A stretch of DNA of 63,694 nucleotides. It comes from Ruminococcus sp. GTDB taxonomy: Bacteria > Bacillota > Clostridia > Oscillospirales > Ruminococcaceae. The stretch is taken from NCBI GenBank assembly GCA_017478965.1, contig JAFVCV010000010.1, positions 1 to 63,694 on the forward strand, in the 5' to 3' direction. Positions 35,057 to 43,610 of this stretch are shown here, in pieces. The stretch's first letter is position 1. Each line of letters begins with the position of its first letter. The notes under the pieces were generated by a model that was not told where the DNA came from, searched no databases, and saw nothing but the letters and a program-made list of their open reading frames with translations. The position numbers and the translations under genes were made by a program.

Positions 35057-35928
35057 TGGCGAATATGTACAACAAGAGCGCCGGGTGGAGGTTCGCCAAT
35101 TCTCTGATGTTCATATTTTTCCTCTTCCCATGGTGCTTTCCGTGGCCGTTCATAATCATGGCCGGCAAGACCCAGAACAAGAAGTACAGAAGGCTTGGCT
35201 ATGTCTACTTCTTCTTGGGCACAGCGACACTTATAAGCTGGTTCGCCCTTGTCACAGTGGAGACTGACTCTCCGGAATTAAGGGAGACGTGGGCTGTTCT
35301 GGTCTGGATCCTGGCTATCCTTATCCATATCTTTGCCATGGCCCAGGCGGTCATTCTCCACAACTCGTATCTTACCGAGCTGGCAGATATCGAGAGCGGC
35401 GGGAACTATAACAACATGAATGACAGGGGCCTGGGCATTTACGGACAGCAGGCCACGGGGAACGGCTATGTGCCTCCCGCACAGGGACCGTATCCGGGCC
35501 AGTATCAGAGCATTCAGCCCGTCCGGCAGAATATGGGCGCTCCTGTGACACAGGGCGTAAGGCAGAACGTCCCCGTCCAGCCAAAGGCAGCGCTCAGCAA
35601 GGCCCCTGCTTTTCCGGCAGGGAACGCCATGGGGAGAGGAGCCGCCGGTGCGGCAGTCTACCAGGGCCCGAAGCTCAATATCAATACCGCCTCTGAGGAA
35701 GAGCTGGCGGCTCTTCCGGGACTGAATATCATCGACGCCAAGAAGGCCGGTGAGTACAGGAACTATCATGGGGATTTCAACAGTGTGGAGCAGTTCATCT
35801 CTCTGCTCAACCTCAAACCCCATATCGCCGCACCCCTCTTTGATATCCTGTACTGCACGCCCTCTGCCCCCGGTCAGGCGCCCGGCGCTGCCGCTCCTAA
35901 CCCCGGCAGAAGAAAGATCGACCTCTGA
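35056..35928 (+). CDS. Membrane protein with C-terminal helix-hairpin-helix
   Basis: 290-aa protein. Three hydrophobic segments occupy residues 15-115 (FIFFLFPWCFPWPFIIMAG, YVYFFLGTATLISWFALVTV, VLVWILAILIHIFAMAQAVI). A Gln/Pro/Gly-rich linker of about 95 residues follows, then a ComEA-like helix-hairpin-helix unit (LNINTASEEELAALPGLNI, then AKKAGEYRNYHGDFNSVEQF) and an Ala/Pro tail. In ComEA-type proteins this unit binds DNA, but in membrane proteins of this kind it may bind protein. One-base overlaps with both neighbours show tight coupling, so the protein probably tethers the operon's system to the membrane. Confidence 0.82.
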   Translation: MANMYNKSAGWRFANSLMFIFFLFPWCFPWPFIIMAGKTQNKKYRRLGYVYFFLGTATLISWFALVTVETDSPELRETWAVLVWILAILIHIFAMAQAVILHNSYLTELADIESGGNYNNMNDRGLGIYGQQATGNGYVPPAQGPYPGQYQSIQPVRQNMGAPVTQGVRQNVPVQPKAALSKAPAFPAGNAMGRGAAGAAVYQGPKLNINTASEEELAALPGLNIIDAKKAGEYRNYHGDFNSVEQFISLLNLKPHIAAPLFDILYCTPSAPGQAPGAAAPNPGRRKIDL

Positions 35929-36539
35929 TGAGGGTACACCGGCTTCTGGAGCATACCCGGGCGGAAGGACCCGGCGTAAGGCTCTGTATATGGGTACAGG
36001 GCTGCCGGCGGCACTGCGAGGGGTGCTTTGCGGCCGATACCTGGGATCCGGACGGCGGCTGTGAAATGACCGTCGGGGAGATAACGCAGCGCATAAGAAA
36101 GGTCAGGGACAGTATCGACGGGATCACATTCCTTGGGGGCGAACCGTTCGAGCAGGCCGGAGAGGCCGCAGAGGTCTGTGCCGCAGCAAGGGGATATGGG
36201 CTGAGCGTGATAGTCTTCACCGGCGGGACCTATGAGAGCCTTGAACAGGAGTACGGCAGCGGCGCCAGGGCCTTGCTCGATAATACGGACCTTCTCATCG
36301 ACGGGCAGTTCGCTGTGGAAAAGAGAGATCTTTCCCGCCCCCTGGTGGGGTCGCTGAACCAGCGTTTCATTTTTCTTACCGACCGTATAGGCATGGAGAA
36401 GATAGAAAGCTATAAAAACCGTTTCGAGGTCAGGATAAGCCCTGAGGGCACTGTGACCGTCAACGGCATGGGTGATCTGGAGGAGCTGAAAAGGCGGCTC
36501 ATAGCCGGCGGAAACGATGAAAATGATATCAGGTACTGA
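35928..36539 (+). CDS. NrdG-like radical SAM activating protein
   Basis: 203-aa 4Fe-4S radical SAM protein. The cluster motif is C26-x3-C30-x2-C33 (WVQGCRRHCEGCF), followed by TFLGGEPFEQ (SAM-binding GGEP motif) and VIVFTGGTYESLEQEY, as in activases of the NrdG type. No glycyl-radical enzyme (NrdD or PFL) is adjacent; instead it is locked into an operon with an AAA+ ATPase, DUF2997 and DUF1257. That suggests the activity is directed at one of those proteins, for example a radical-based modification of the small DUF2997 protein, but this is inference. One-base overlap with the upstream gene. Confidence 0.85.
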   Translation: MRVHRLLEHTRAEGPGVRLCIWVQGCRRHCEGCFAADTWDPDGGCEMTVGEITQRIRKVRDSIDGITFLGGEPFEQAGEAAEVCAAARGYGLSVIVFTGGTYESLEQEYGSGARALLDNTDLLIDGQFAVEKRDLSRPLVGSLNQRFIFLTDRIGMEKIESYKNRFEVRISPEGTVTVNGMGDLEELKRRLIAGGNDENDIRY

Positions 36540-36570
36540 AAGGTGCCGTTGCTGAAAGGAAGAATGCAAG

Positions 36571-38214
36571 ATGGAAAACGAGACTATGAAGTTCATACAT
36601 GACTTCGCTGATCTGATAAACGCAGGTTTTGCCTGCCTGTATATTGATTCCTACGAAGAGGACAGGGTCATGCAGCAGATAAATGTGGCCGCCTCAAACC
36701 CTGATTTTGTAAAGGTCAGCAGAAAGGTCTACACCTGGGCCCAGACCACCGGGCTGGTAGGTCCGGACAAGATCGTTCCCAACACTCAGGAGGCCGTCAA
36801 GGCCCTGGATTTCATCGAGAAGAACAGCGAGAACGGCATTTTCGTTCTGAAGGACTTCCATATCTACTTCGGCGGTGACAGGGGAACAAGGCCTGACTAC
36901 GGCCTGATAAGGAAGATAAGGGACATTATCCCCGTCATGAAGGCGAACCGCAAGTCCATAGTCTTCCTTTCGCCCAAGCTGGTCATTCCCTGTGAGCTGG
37001 AGAAGGAGATATCCATACTTGACTTTGATCTTCCCACCGAGCAGGAGATAGAAGCCACCCTGGATAACCTTATGTTAGGACTCAGCCCCGACAAGATAAA
37101 GCTCACACAGGCTGAGAAAAAACAGCTGGTCGCTGCTGCCCTGGGTCTTACTCTTCAGGAAGCTGAAAATGCGTTCAGCCGTGCCATCGTCAAGAACAAG
37201 GGCCTTGATACCGGGGCCATCAACGTGGTCCATGACGAAAAGAACCAGACCGTCAAGAAGACCGGGGTGCTGGAATTCGTCAGGTCGGATCTGAGCATAG
37301 ACGATATAGGCGGACTGGAGAATATGAAGAAATGGCTCCTGCGCCGCAACAATACCTGGTCCGAAAGGGCAAAGCATTACGACCTGCCGGCCCCCAAGGG
37401 CGTCCTCATCACCGGCGTGCCGGGCTGCGGAAAGTCACTGACCGCCAAGGCCATGAGCGCCATCTGGCATCTGCCTTTGCTGAAGCTGGATATGGGAAAG
37501 ATATTCGACGGCCTTGTGGGAAGCTCTGAGGAGAATATGAGAAAGGCCCTTGATACCGCCGAGGCCGTTGCGCCCTGCATACTCTGGGTGGACGAGATAG
37601 AGAAGGGCTTCTCCGGCGCCCGTGGCGGCGGGGGAGACTCAGGCACGACTTCCAGAGTTTTCGGCACATTCCTTACATGGATGCAGGAGAAGACCAAGGC
37701 TGTCTTTGTCATCGCCACCGCCAACGATATCAGCGCACTTCCGCCGGAGCTTCTGAGAAAGGGCCGTTTCGACGAGATATTCTTTACGGACCTGCCTACA
37801 AAGAAGGAGAGGGAGAAGATATTCGAGCTGCATATCAACAAGCGTATCAGGAATTCCGATATAATCCACGATATCAAGGTCGATGATGCTCTGCTCTCGA
37901 CCCTGGCCGATATGTCAAAGGGCTATGTGGGCGCTGAGATAGAGCAGATAGTCATTTCCGCACTCTATGAGGCCTTCTATAACCAGAGGGGACTTATGGC
38001 CGAGGACCTGGTGAAGGCGATCAAAGCCACCGTTCCCCTTTCCGCTACCCAGAAGGAGCAGATACTGGCTCTCAGGAGCTGGGCGCAGGAGAGGGCAGTA
38101 CTTGCCACCTCTCCGGAAGACAGGGAGACTGTTATGTACGACGACGGCACCTCAGGCGACGATACGGATTTCAGGGAAAGACAGGGCGGCCGTATCCTGG
38201 ACTTCGACCTGTGA
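36571..38214 (+). CDS. Ycf46-like AAA+ ATPase
   Basis: 547-aa ATPase. The N-terminal ~230 residues are the conserved Ycf46-type domain, itself shaped like a degenerate P-loop/ATPase domain ([43 protein letters not shown]). The AAA+ module follows: [15 protein letters not shown], Walker A GVPGCGKS, Walker [12 protein letters not shown], sensor 1 [10 protein letters not shown], arginine finger region [11 protein letters not shown], and the lid [16 protein letters not shown]. In chloroplasts and cyanobacteria Ycf46 has been linked to photosynthetic control; in non-photosynthetic Clostridia that role cannot hold. A ring-forming unfoldase/remodeller is expected. AAGGAAG precedes the ATG. Confidence 0.92.
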   Translation: MENETMKFIHDFADLINAGFACLYIDSYEEDRVMQQINVAASNPDFVKVSRKVYTWAQTTGLVGPDKIVPNTQEAVKALDFIEKNSENGIFVLKDFHIYFGGDRGTRPDYGLIRKIRDIIPVMKANRKSIVFLSPKLVIPCELEKEISILDFDLPTEQEIEATLDNLMLGLSPDKIKLTQAEKKQLVAAALGLTLQEAENAFSRAIVKNKGLDTGAINVVHDEKNQTVKKTGVLEFVRSDLSIDDIGGLENMKKWLLRRNNTWSERAKHYDLPAPKGVLITGVPGCGKSLTAKAMSAIWHLPLLKLDMGKIFDGLVGSSEENMRKALDTAEAVAPCILWVDEIEKGFSGARGGGGDSGTTSRVFGTFLTWMQEKTKAVFVIATANDISALPPELLRKGRFDEIFFTDLPTKKEREKIFELHINKRIRNSDIIHDIKVDDALLSTLADMSKGYVGAEIEQIVISALYEAFYNQRGLMAEDLVKAIKATVPLSATQKEQILALRSWAQERAVLATSPEDRETVMYDDGTSGDDTDFRERQGGRILDFDL

Positions 38215-38251
38215 TCCTGGGGCCTTACAGCAAACGAAAGGAGCTTTCTTT

Positions 38252-38746
38252 ATGTCACTGATACTTTCACTTACCTCCGCCGTTGTGCTCATAGGCGCAT
38301 CGGTGACTTCCCTGGCGTCGCTGACGGCTATAGAGACAGCAGGGGAGAAGACCAGGGGGGCAGGACCCCTCCAGCCTCAGATACAGCTGACCACCTTAAA
38401 GACCGTGTTCGTTGACAAGGACCTGCTCATCGAGACTTTGCAGGCTCACGGCAGCTGTGTCAGCAATATCAACGTAGTTTCTGAGAACGAGATAATAGTC
38501 ATGACCGAGTGCGGTCCGCTGAGATATGTCCGCCCTGACAATACCCAGGCCTTCGATTTGGAGCTTGGCCGGGTGGAGGACCCGCAGAAACTCATCCAGC
38601 AGCTGAAGTCCTTCGAGGAGGAATACGGCCGCAATGTGCAGACCTACACCTACGATCACATCAAGGAGAACCTGTCCGGGAATATGAAGATAGAGGAGGA
38701 AGAGGTCCTGGAGGACGACTCTCTCCTGCTGACTATCGACATCTGA
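38252..38746 (+). CDS. DUF1257 (Ycf35-like) protein
   Basis: 164-aa protein. After a short N-terminal hydrophobic segment (LILSLTSAVVLIGASVTSLASL) comes a DUF1257-like domain: KTVFVDKDLLIETLQAHG, YVRPDNTQAFDLELGRVEDP and the helix-strand end EEYGRNVQTYTYDHIKEN. The initial hydrophobic segment is not found in typical Ycf35, so this copy may be membrane-attached, matching the membrane protein earlier in the operon. The ATG at 38252 has AAAGGAG (38237-38243); an upstream opening at 38102 overlaps the ATPase gene and is rejected. Last gene before a strong terminator. Confidence 0.8.
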   Translation: MSLILSLTSAVVLIGASVTSLASLTAIETAGEKTRGAGPLQPQIQLTTLKTVFVDKDLLIETLQAHGSCVSNINVVSENEIIVMTECGPLRYVRPDNTQAFDLELGRVEDPQKLIQQLKSFEEEYGRNVQTYTYDHIKENLSGNMKIEEEEVLEDDSLLLTIDI

Positions 38747-38756
38747 CAGCACATAT

Positions 38757-38796
38757 GAAAATGGCCTTTCCTCAAAGGGGGAAAGGCCATTTTTTC
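38757..38796. terminator. Terminator of the DUF1257 operon, shared with the opposing gene
   Basis: AAAATGGCCTTTC pairs with GAAAGGCCATTTT (13-bp stem), TTTTTT following on the plus strand; it overlaps the end of the convergent ligase gene. Confidence 0.9.
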
Positions 38797-40690
38797 ATAC
38801 CTTCTTTTTTTCCGATACTGCCGACCAGGCCGCTCCGAACAGCACCCAGAACACCGGGCTCACACAGGGATAGCTGTCGTTTGAGATACCCACAGCCATG
38901 AAGGCTATGACCGAAACATAAAGCCCCAGCCGCAGGTGCAGGCTCCCGTCCTTCACAGGACAGAGCACACAGCTTCTGAAGCCCCTCACCAGGAATATCC
39001 CCAGCAGGATAAGCACCGCACACAGCGACAGGACCCCCGAATCCGCAGCGATGCCAAGATACCAGCTGTGGGGCTTGTTAACTACCATGGCCGGGGTCTT
39101 GTAGACCTCCAGCAGGCTCACAAGATCGTACTGCGGGAAGACCGTGACGAAGTTGCCGCTGCCGACGCCGATGAAAAGACACTTGTCGATGAATGACAGC
39201 GTGCTCCCCCAGATGAACCCACGGCCTGTGGCCATGTTCAGCCTGGTGCGGAAAAATTCCGGTCCGCTGTAGGAATTGATCTTCTCCATCGTGTAGCTGC
39301 CGTGGACGAAGGGCCGGAACCTCCCCCCGCTTACGTCAAAGATGAGCTTTGCCTTGTAGCCAAGCTCGCAGTAGAGCCTGTCGCTCACACTGAGCTTAAA
39401 GCTCAGGTTTTTCAGCCCCGGTTCTTTGAAGAAGGTGTAACCGTCTTTTTCGTAAGTCTCCAGCTCCCTGCCGGAAACGTCGAAATAGCTCACCTCCGTC
39501 AGCCCCGTGCCGTCATCCTCCGCCCGGACCCTTACGGTGCTGCCGGCATGGTCCGTCATGATTAGCTCGTTTTTCTCCGCCCTGACGTCGGCTAAAACAA
39601 AGTGGTCCCGGCTGAGTTTTTCCAGCCTTTCCTCTCGGGTGAGCTTTTCTGAGCCGCCGTTCTCCAGTACCGTCCGGACCCTGTCTCTCACGGCTCCGTC
39701 GCTAAGAGCAGCCCCCAGGCCGATAACTGCCGCAGCTGCGATGACGCCGAAGGCCGCCGCAGCCTTTTTCCTGTTCACAAGGCCCCTTGCTATGTAAATG
39801 ATATAGACGACAGCGAGCATTGCCCCGCCGCCGATGACAGAATAAAGTCCCCCGGAGGAGTTTGATAGGACCGCCCCGCAGGCAATGAGCGCCGCCGCAA
39901 AAAGTCCCATCAGCTTTGGCCCTATCTCTTTGCAGCCCAGAGCCCCCGCCGCAGTCACCGGGAACATCAGAGCGCAGAACCCCCCGAAATAGTTCGAGTT
40001 GAAGAAGGTTATGTGAACGTTGCTGCTGGTGCTGTGAAGGCTCCTTGCCGCAGCAAGATGCTCGCTGTCCGACATCAGCCTTGCCATCAGCTCAGTCTCC
40101 TGCAGCGGATAGCCAAAGAATTCCATCACTCCCCAGAACCCGGCGAACAGACTGAGTATCAGTACCGCATAGGTCAGCAGGTCCCGGCTATTTTGCTTGG
40201 TAAAGAAATTCACCGCCGCCAGAAACAGCATCAGGTAAGCCGTAACACCCAGCAGCCCCTCATACTGCTTTAACATTCCCAGCAGCACCGCTTCCTTGTG
40301 CTTTGCTGCCAGGCCTGATATGATGAGAAGTACCCAGTAGATCCCGCAAAGGATCAGCGCCGGACGGTTGCTTTTTTCCAGCAGAGGGATGCGCCCCCTG
40401 CTTTTTCCGGTCAGCACCTCCGCTAAGATCAGCGCCGATACTGTCAGTCCGCAGACTATGCAGGCTATCTCCTTATAGTAAAGGAACCAGTCCGTTATAT
40501 ACCCCGATGAAGAGGAAAAGTATTTCGCTGTAAGCTCTGTCAGAGGCTCCTCGTGGTATCTGCTTATAAACGGCAGACAGATCATGAATATGCAGAGCAC
40601 CGCCGCTCCGGCTCCTCTTATTATTTTTGGGACGTCTGCCCGCTTTCTTATTTTTTTCTCCGCCGCCCCGGCCTTAGTCTCTGTTTCCAC
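38795..40690 (-). CDS. O-antigen ligase/polymerase-like membrane protein
   Basis: 631-aa polytopic protein with about 10-12 helices and one large extracytoplasmic domain (about residues 335-505). The Wzy/WaaL pattern is in the C-terminal part: GRGFIWGSTLSFIDKCLFIG then VVNKPHSWYLGIAADSGVLSL, where the conserved His of KPHS(W)YL is essential in ligases. Gram-positive relatives attach or polymerise cell-surface glycans or teichuronic-like polymers. The start is GTG at 40690 with AGGAG 14 nt away, a long spacing, so the start is uncertain by a few codons. Flanked by its own promoter (40728-40756) and a terminator; no glycan cluster is adjacent. Confidence 0.85.
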   Translation of the reverse strand: METETKAGAAEKKIRKRADVPKIIRGAGAAVLCIFMICLPFISRYHEEPLTELTAKYFSSSSGYITDWFLYYKEIACIVCGLTVSALILAEVLTGKSRGRIPLLEKSNRPALILCGIYWVLLIISGLAAKHKEAVLLGMLKQYEGLLGVTAYLMLFLAAVNFFTKQNSRDLLTYAVLILSLFAGFWGVMEFFGYPLQETELMARLMSDSEHLAAARSLHSTSSNVHITFFNSNYFGGFCALMFPVTAAGALGCKEIGPKLMGLFAAALIACGAVLSNSSGGLYSVIGGGAMLAVVYIIYIARGLVNRKKAAAAFGVIAAAAVIGLGAALSDGAVRDRVRTVLENGGSEKLTREERLEKLSRDHFVLADVRAEKNELIMTDHAGSTVRVRAEDDGTGLTEVSYFDVSGRELETYEKDGYTFFKEPGLKNLSFKLSVSDRLYCELGYKAKLIFDVSGGRFRPFVHGSYTMEKINSYSGPEFFRTRLNMATGRGFIWGSTLSFIDKCLFIGVGSGNFVTVFPQYDLVSLLEVYKTPAMVVNKPHSWYLGIAADSGVLSLCAVLILLGIFLVRGFRSCVLCPVKDGSLHLRLGLYVSVIAFMAVGISNDSYPCVSPVFWVLFGAAWSAVSEKKKV

Positions 40691-40727
40691 AGGAAAAGTC
40701 CACTCTCCTTTTTTTGCAGTTACCTCT

Positions 40728-40756
40728 ATGATAGCACATATTTTTCAAAACCTCAA
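40728..40756 (-). promoter_or_regulatory. Promoter of the ligase-like gene
   Basis: Minus strand TTGAGG (40751-40756), 17-bp spacer, TATCAT (40728-40733). Confidence 0.65.
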
Positions 40757-40792
40757 CTGTCTGGGGAGAATTTCAACTATTTGAACAAAAAA

Positions 40793-40829
40793 TAAGAAAA
40801 ACGTTCCCCCGCACCCGGCGGAGGAACGC
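40793..40829 (-). terminator. Terminator of the GH25 gene
   Basis: GCGTTCC-TCCG...CGGGGGAACG stem, leftward T-rich tail TTTTTCTTATTTTTT. Confidence 0.8.
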
Positions 40830-40839
40830 ACTCAAAAAA

Positions 40840-41718
40840 TTATTTCCTGACACCCAGCTCCCGGCCCAGCCTCTTGATAAAGCCACCGCCGGCAATGCCG
40901 TTCTCAGCATATCCCCAGTCACCCAGCAGCGCATTGACCGCTTTCTCAGTCCCGGAGCCGAAACCGTCGTTGTTGTCAACGCTCTGAGCTGTCAGGCCCT
41001 CCTGCTTCGCAAGTATCAGCAGCTGCTTCAAAGCCAGTACGCCCTCAGACCTGTCGCCTTTTTTAAATCCGTTGCTGTCAAGAGTGCTTTTGCCGCCCTT
41101 AAAGCCGTTCAGTCCCTTTTCCCGCATTATGGCCGGATAGTCCTTGTAAGCGTAATCCAGGTCCACATCGCCGCTCACTCCGCTGACACTGCCATGTGAG
41201 CTGTACTGCCACATACCGTAGGTCCCGCTGTAGGGCGGTCTTGCCACGTCAAAGGCCGCTACCCATACATCATATCTGCGCTTGCACTGGGCCGGTACCT
41301 TGTTCTCAAGGAAATTTGCATAGCTGTAGATGGCTGCATAATAGCCCCTGTCCTCCAGGTAAGAGCAGAAAGCGTCGCACATCTGACCGATGAGCGTTGA
41401 GGAAAGCTTGCTCTGGCTGCTGTCCTCAATGTCAAAACACAGCGGGTACTCAAAGCTTCGGTCCCCCACAGCCTTCAGGAACACCTTTGCCTCCTCCTTT
41501 GCCTGGGCCGCACTCAGGGCGTAGGAATACCAGTAGGCTACGACCCCAAGGCCTGCCGCCCTGGCCTTTTCGTAGTTTGCGTCGAAGTATTTGTCCTTCT
41601 GGCTGATATACATACCGTATCCGGCATTTATGATGACGAAGTCGTACCCCGCCGCCCGGACCTTCTCAAAGTCCACATCGCCCTGCCATCTGCTGACGTC
41701 GATACCTTTTACTGCCAT
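40840..41718 (-). CDS. GH25 lysozyme-family protein with C-terminal PG-binding-like domain
   Basis: 292-aa muramidase that cuts the beta-1,4 bond between MurNAc and GlcNAc. GIDVSRWQGDVDFEKVRAAG opens the GH25 barrel, the catalytic Asp/Glu pair is in LCFDIEDSS, and GMWQYSSHGSVSGVSGDVDLDYAY closes it. After residue ~210 a second domain (FKKGDRSEGVLALKQLLILA ... DGFGSGTEKAVNALLG) resembles a PG_binding_1 unit that anchors to peptidoglycan. There is no signal peptide, as in endolysins, yet no phage genes are nearby. Its promoter carries two LexA-box-like palindromes, so it may be released by SOS-induced lysis or be a remnant lysis gene. The second GH25 in the window, at 62.5 kb, has LysM instead. 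Confidence 0.92.
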   Translation of the reverse strand: MAVKGIDVSRWQGDVDFEKVRAAGYDFVIINAGYGMYISQKDKYFDANYEKARAAGLGVVAYWYSYALSAAQAKEEAKVFLKAVGDRSFEYPLCFDIEDSSQSKLSSTLIGQMCDAFCSYLEDRGYYAAIYSYANFLENKVPAQCKRRYDVWVAAFDVARPPYSGTYGMWQYSSHGSVSGVSGDVDLDYAYKDYPAIMREKGLNGFKGGKSTLDSNGFKKGDRSEGVLALKQLLILAKQEGLTAQSVDNNDGFGSGTEKAVNALLGDWGYAENGIAGGGFIKRLGRELGVRK

Positions 41719-41811
41719 TTTCGTTCCTTCTCCTTTCTTGCTGACCCGGACATTATATACTATTCTCTGCCGGACTCAGCTGTGAACAAAACGTCCCGGG
41801 GAGAGAGAATA

Positions 41812-41861
41812 AAACGTTTGTTCTAAAGGAGAATTATAGCACATATGTTCTAAGTTGTCAA
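41812..41861 (-). promoter_or_regulatory. SOS-like promoter of the GH25 gene
   Basis: Minus strand TTGACA (41856-41861), 17-bp spacer, TATAAT (41833-41838). The spacer contains GAACATATGTGC (41839-41850), one base from the Firmicutes LexA consensus GAACATATGTTC. A second site, GAACAAACGTTT (41812-41823), fits GAAC-N4-GTTY and lies at the predicted RNA start. Binding at either would block transcription. An imperfect inverted partner GAACAAAACGT occurs at 41783. Confidence 0.65.
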
Positions 41862-41927
41862 CCCCTGCCCCCATTTTTTGTATATCTGCACTGACAGTAA
41901 GACAACAGCTTGTGCAAAATAGCATAG

Positions 41928-41963
41928 AAATATCCCCGGCACGTAAAGTGAGGGGATATTTTT
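41928..41963 (+). terminator. Isolated terminator-like hairpin
   Basis: AAATATCCCC with GGGGATATT, then TTTTT on the plus strand. No rightward gene ends here, so it may stop antisense transcription, or terminate a small RNA from the 41760-41930 region. The remaining intergenic DNA to 42076 holds nothing I can identify. Confidence 0.6.
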
Positions 41964-42076
41964 GGTGGACCGCTTTTAGCACCCTGAGGAGCGCCAATAT
42001 GCAACTTTGGTGCCGCAGTCTCGAAGACCTATCCGCTGCATCGAACCGACAACAGGCGGAAATGACCCGTCAGTCC

Positions 42077-43468
42077 TCAGGACTTTTTGCGGCCTTCGGG
42101 GCCTATGTCCATCTTTACTATGGCGCCCTGATAGCCGATCCGGCGTTCGGAGTTGGGGGAACTGTACATCTCTAAGGCTATGACATCGAACCTGTCTTTC
42201 TCGGACGAGTAAACTATCTCACCGAAACAAAGCGTGTAGCTGCGGTCGTTGGCCGAAGTGTCCGCCGCAGGTATCTCGATGACCTGCTGACCGTTGCGTA
42301 TCCTCACAAAAACACCGTATCTGTTGAATGAACCGGTGCCGTTCTCCAAAGCTGAGTAACTGCTCACAGCCACCGAGGCTATGTCAGGGTGCCACTTTAT
42401 CTCGATGTGTTCAAGCTCTCCGGGAGCCTTAACATCACCGCAGTGATGCACCGCACCCTCCGGGGTGGTCAGCAGCTCATCTGAATTGGCTGCCCCTATG
42501 TAGATGAGCTTTCCGCTGCGGTAACGGACCAGCGCCTTCAGATCGTAGTCCTTGCCCTTGGCAGTCCAGCCGTTCTCTACGATTATCGGCGCACTTCCCG
42601 CCTTGCTGAGACTGACTTTCTGTCCCTTTTTCAGCGATATCTTCTCAGGCTGCTGAACGGGCGGCCTGGTCTGAACAGAAGGCTGGGGGCTTTGCTGAAC
42701 AGGCTTGACAGAGCCGCCCTGAACAGGTCCCGCCTTGGCCGTGCCGCTGAAATCACTGACGCTGGTGGGCTTTAAAACAAAGCCGCCGCTGCCCTGAGGG
42801 ACCTGTGCCGGAGTGGGCTGTGAGAACGGACTGCTCACCGGGGCGGGCTGAGAGGGCGGCTGCTGTAAAGGTTTGGGTGCCGGAGCCGCCGGCTGAGTAT
42901 AGACGGGCTGAACGGGTGCTGCCGCCGGCTGCTGTGCCGGGGAGACCTCTTCACCGCCGAAATACCTCAGCAGGTCCCCAAGACCGCCGTTAAAGCCGCT
43001 TCCCACTGCCGCATAGCGCCAGATGCCGTCCTTGCGGTAGATCTCTGCCGTGATGATGGCAGTCTCCTTCTTGAAATCCGCCCCGGTAAGGGTCATGCTG
43101 AGTACAGGCACGCCGTTCTGCCGCACCTCAAAGCTGTGGCTGCCTATCATCGCCATGGTCCCGGCCCCGTCAATGGTGGCGGTGAAGACCAGTTTGTTTA
43201 TTGTCTCAGGCAGCTTGTCCAGGCGGATATTGAAATTTATCCCCCCCGGCGCCTGAGAGTAGATGACCTCAGCCATAGGCGAATTCTTCTGGTTGTAAAA
43301 GACCATGTATCTGTCATCGGAAAGCCTGCCCTGTCCGTCCAGACCGAAACAGGAAAAATCATATACCCCGCTGCCCTGTATGGACATCGTAACGTCAAAG
43401 CTGCCGCTGATATTCAGGAAATCGCCCAGCTTCCCCCTCATGCCACGCTGTAATTTCACCTTTACCAC
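42077..43468 (-). CDS. Protein with two TerD domains
   Basis: 463-aa protein. Residues 1-165 form one TerD domain (VTMSIQGSGVYDFSCFGLD, RLSDDRYMVFYNQKNSP, ITAEIYRKDGIWRYAAVGSGFNGGL). A ~115-residue Pro/Gln-rich linker follows, then a second TerD domain from about 275 (LKKGQKVSLSKAG, NGWTAKGKDYDLKALV, ALENGTGSFNRYGVFVRI, YTLCFGEIVY). TerD proteins bind calcium and act in tellurite/phage/stress resistance assemblies with TerC, TerB or Ter-associated enzymes, none of which is nearby. The linked pair in one chain may bridge two partners. Standing alone, its physiological role is open. Confidence 0.87.
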   Translation of the reverse strand: MVKVKLQRGMRGKLGDFLNISGSFDVTMSIQGSGVYDFSCFGLDGQGRLSDDRYMVFYNQKNSPMAEVIYSQAPGGINFNIRLDKLPETINKLVFTATIDGAGTMAMIGSHSFEVRQNGVPVLSMTLTGADFKKETAIITAEIYRKDGIWRYAAVGSGFNGGLGDLLRYFGGEEVSPAQQPAAAPVQPVYTQPAAPAPKPLQQPPSQPAPVSSPFSQPTPAQVPQGSGGFVLKPTSVSDFSGTAKAGPVQGGSVKPVQQSPQPSVQTRPPVQQPEKISLKKGQKVSLSKAGSAPIIVENGWTAKGKDYDLKALVRYRSGKLIYIGAANSDELLTTPEGAVHHCGDVKAPGELEHIEIKWHPDIASVAVSSYSALENGTGSFNRYGVFVRIRNGQQVIEIPAADTSANDRSYTLCFGEIVYSSEKDRFDVIALEMYSSPNSERRIGYQGAIVKMDIGPEGRKKS

Positions 43469-43610
43469 TCCTTTGATATCTCGCCGCCTTCCGGGGCTTT
43501 CTGCTTTTAATTATACAACGCTCCGCCCCTTATGTCAACAGCTGAAAGCGAATAGGATAAGCCCTTTTGAGCATATCATCTATACATAACCTATGAAAGG
43601 CGGTATCACT

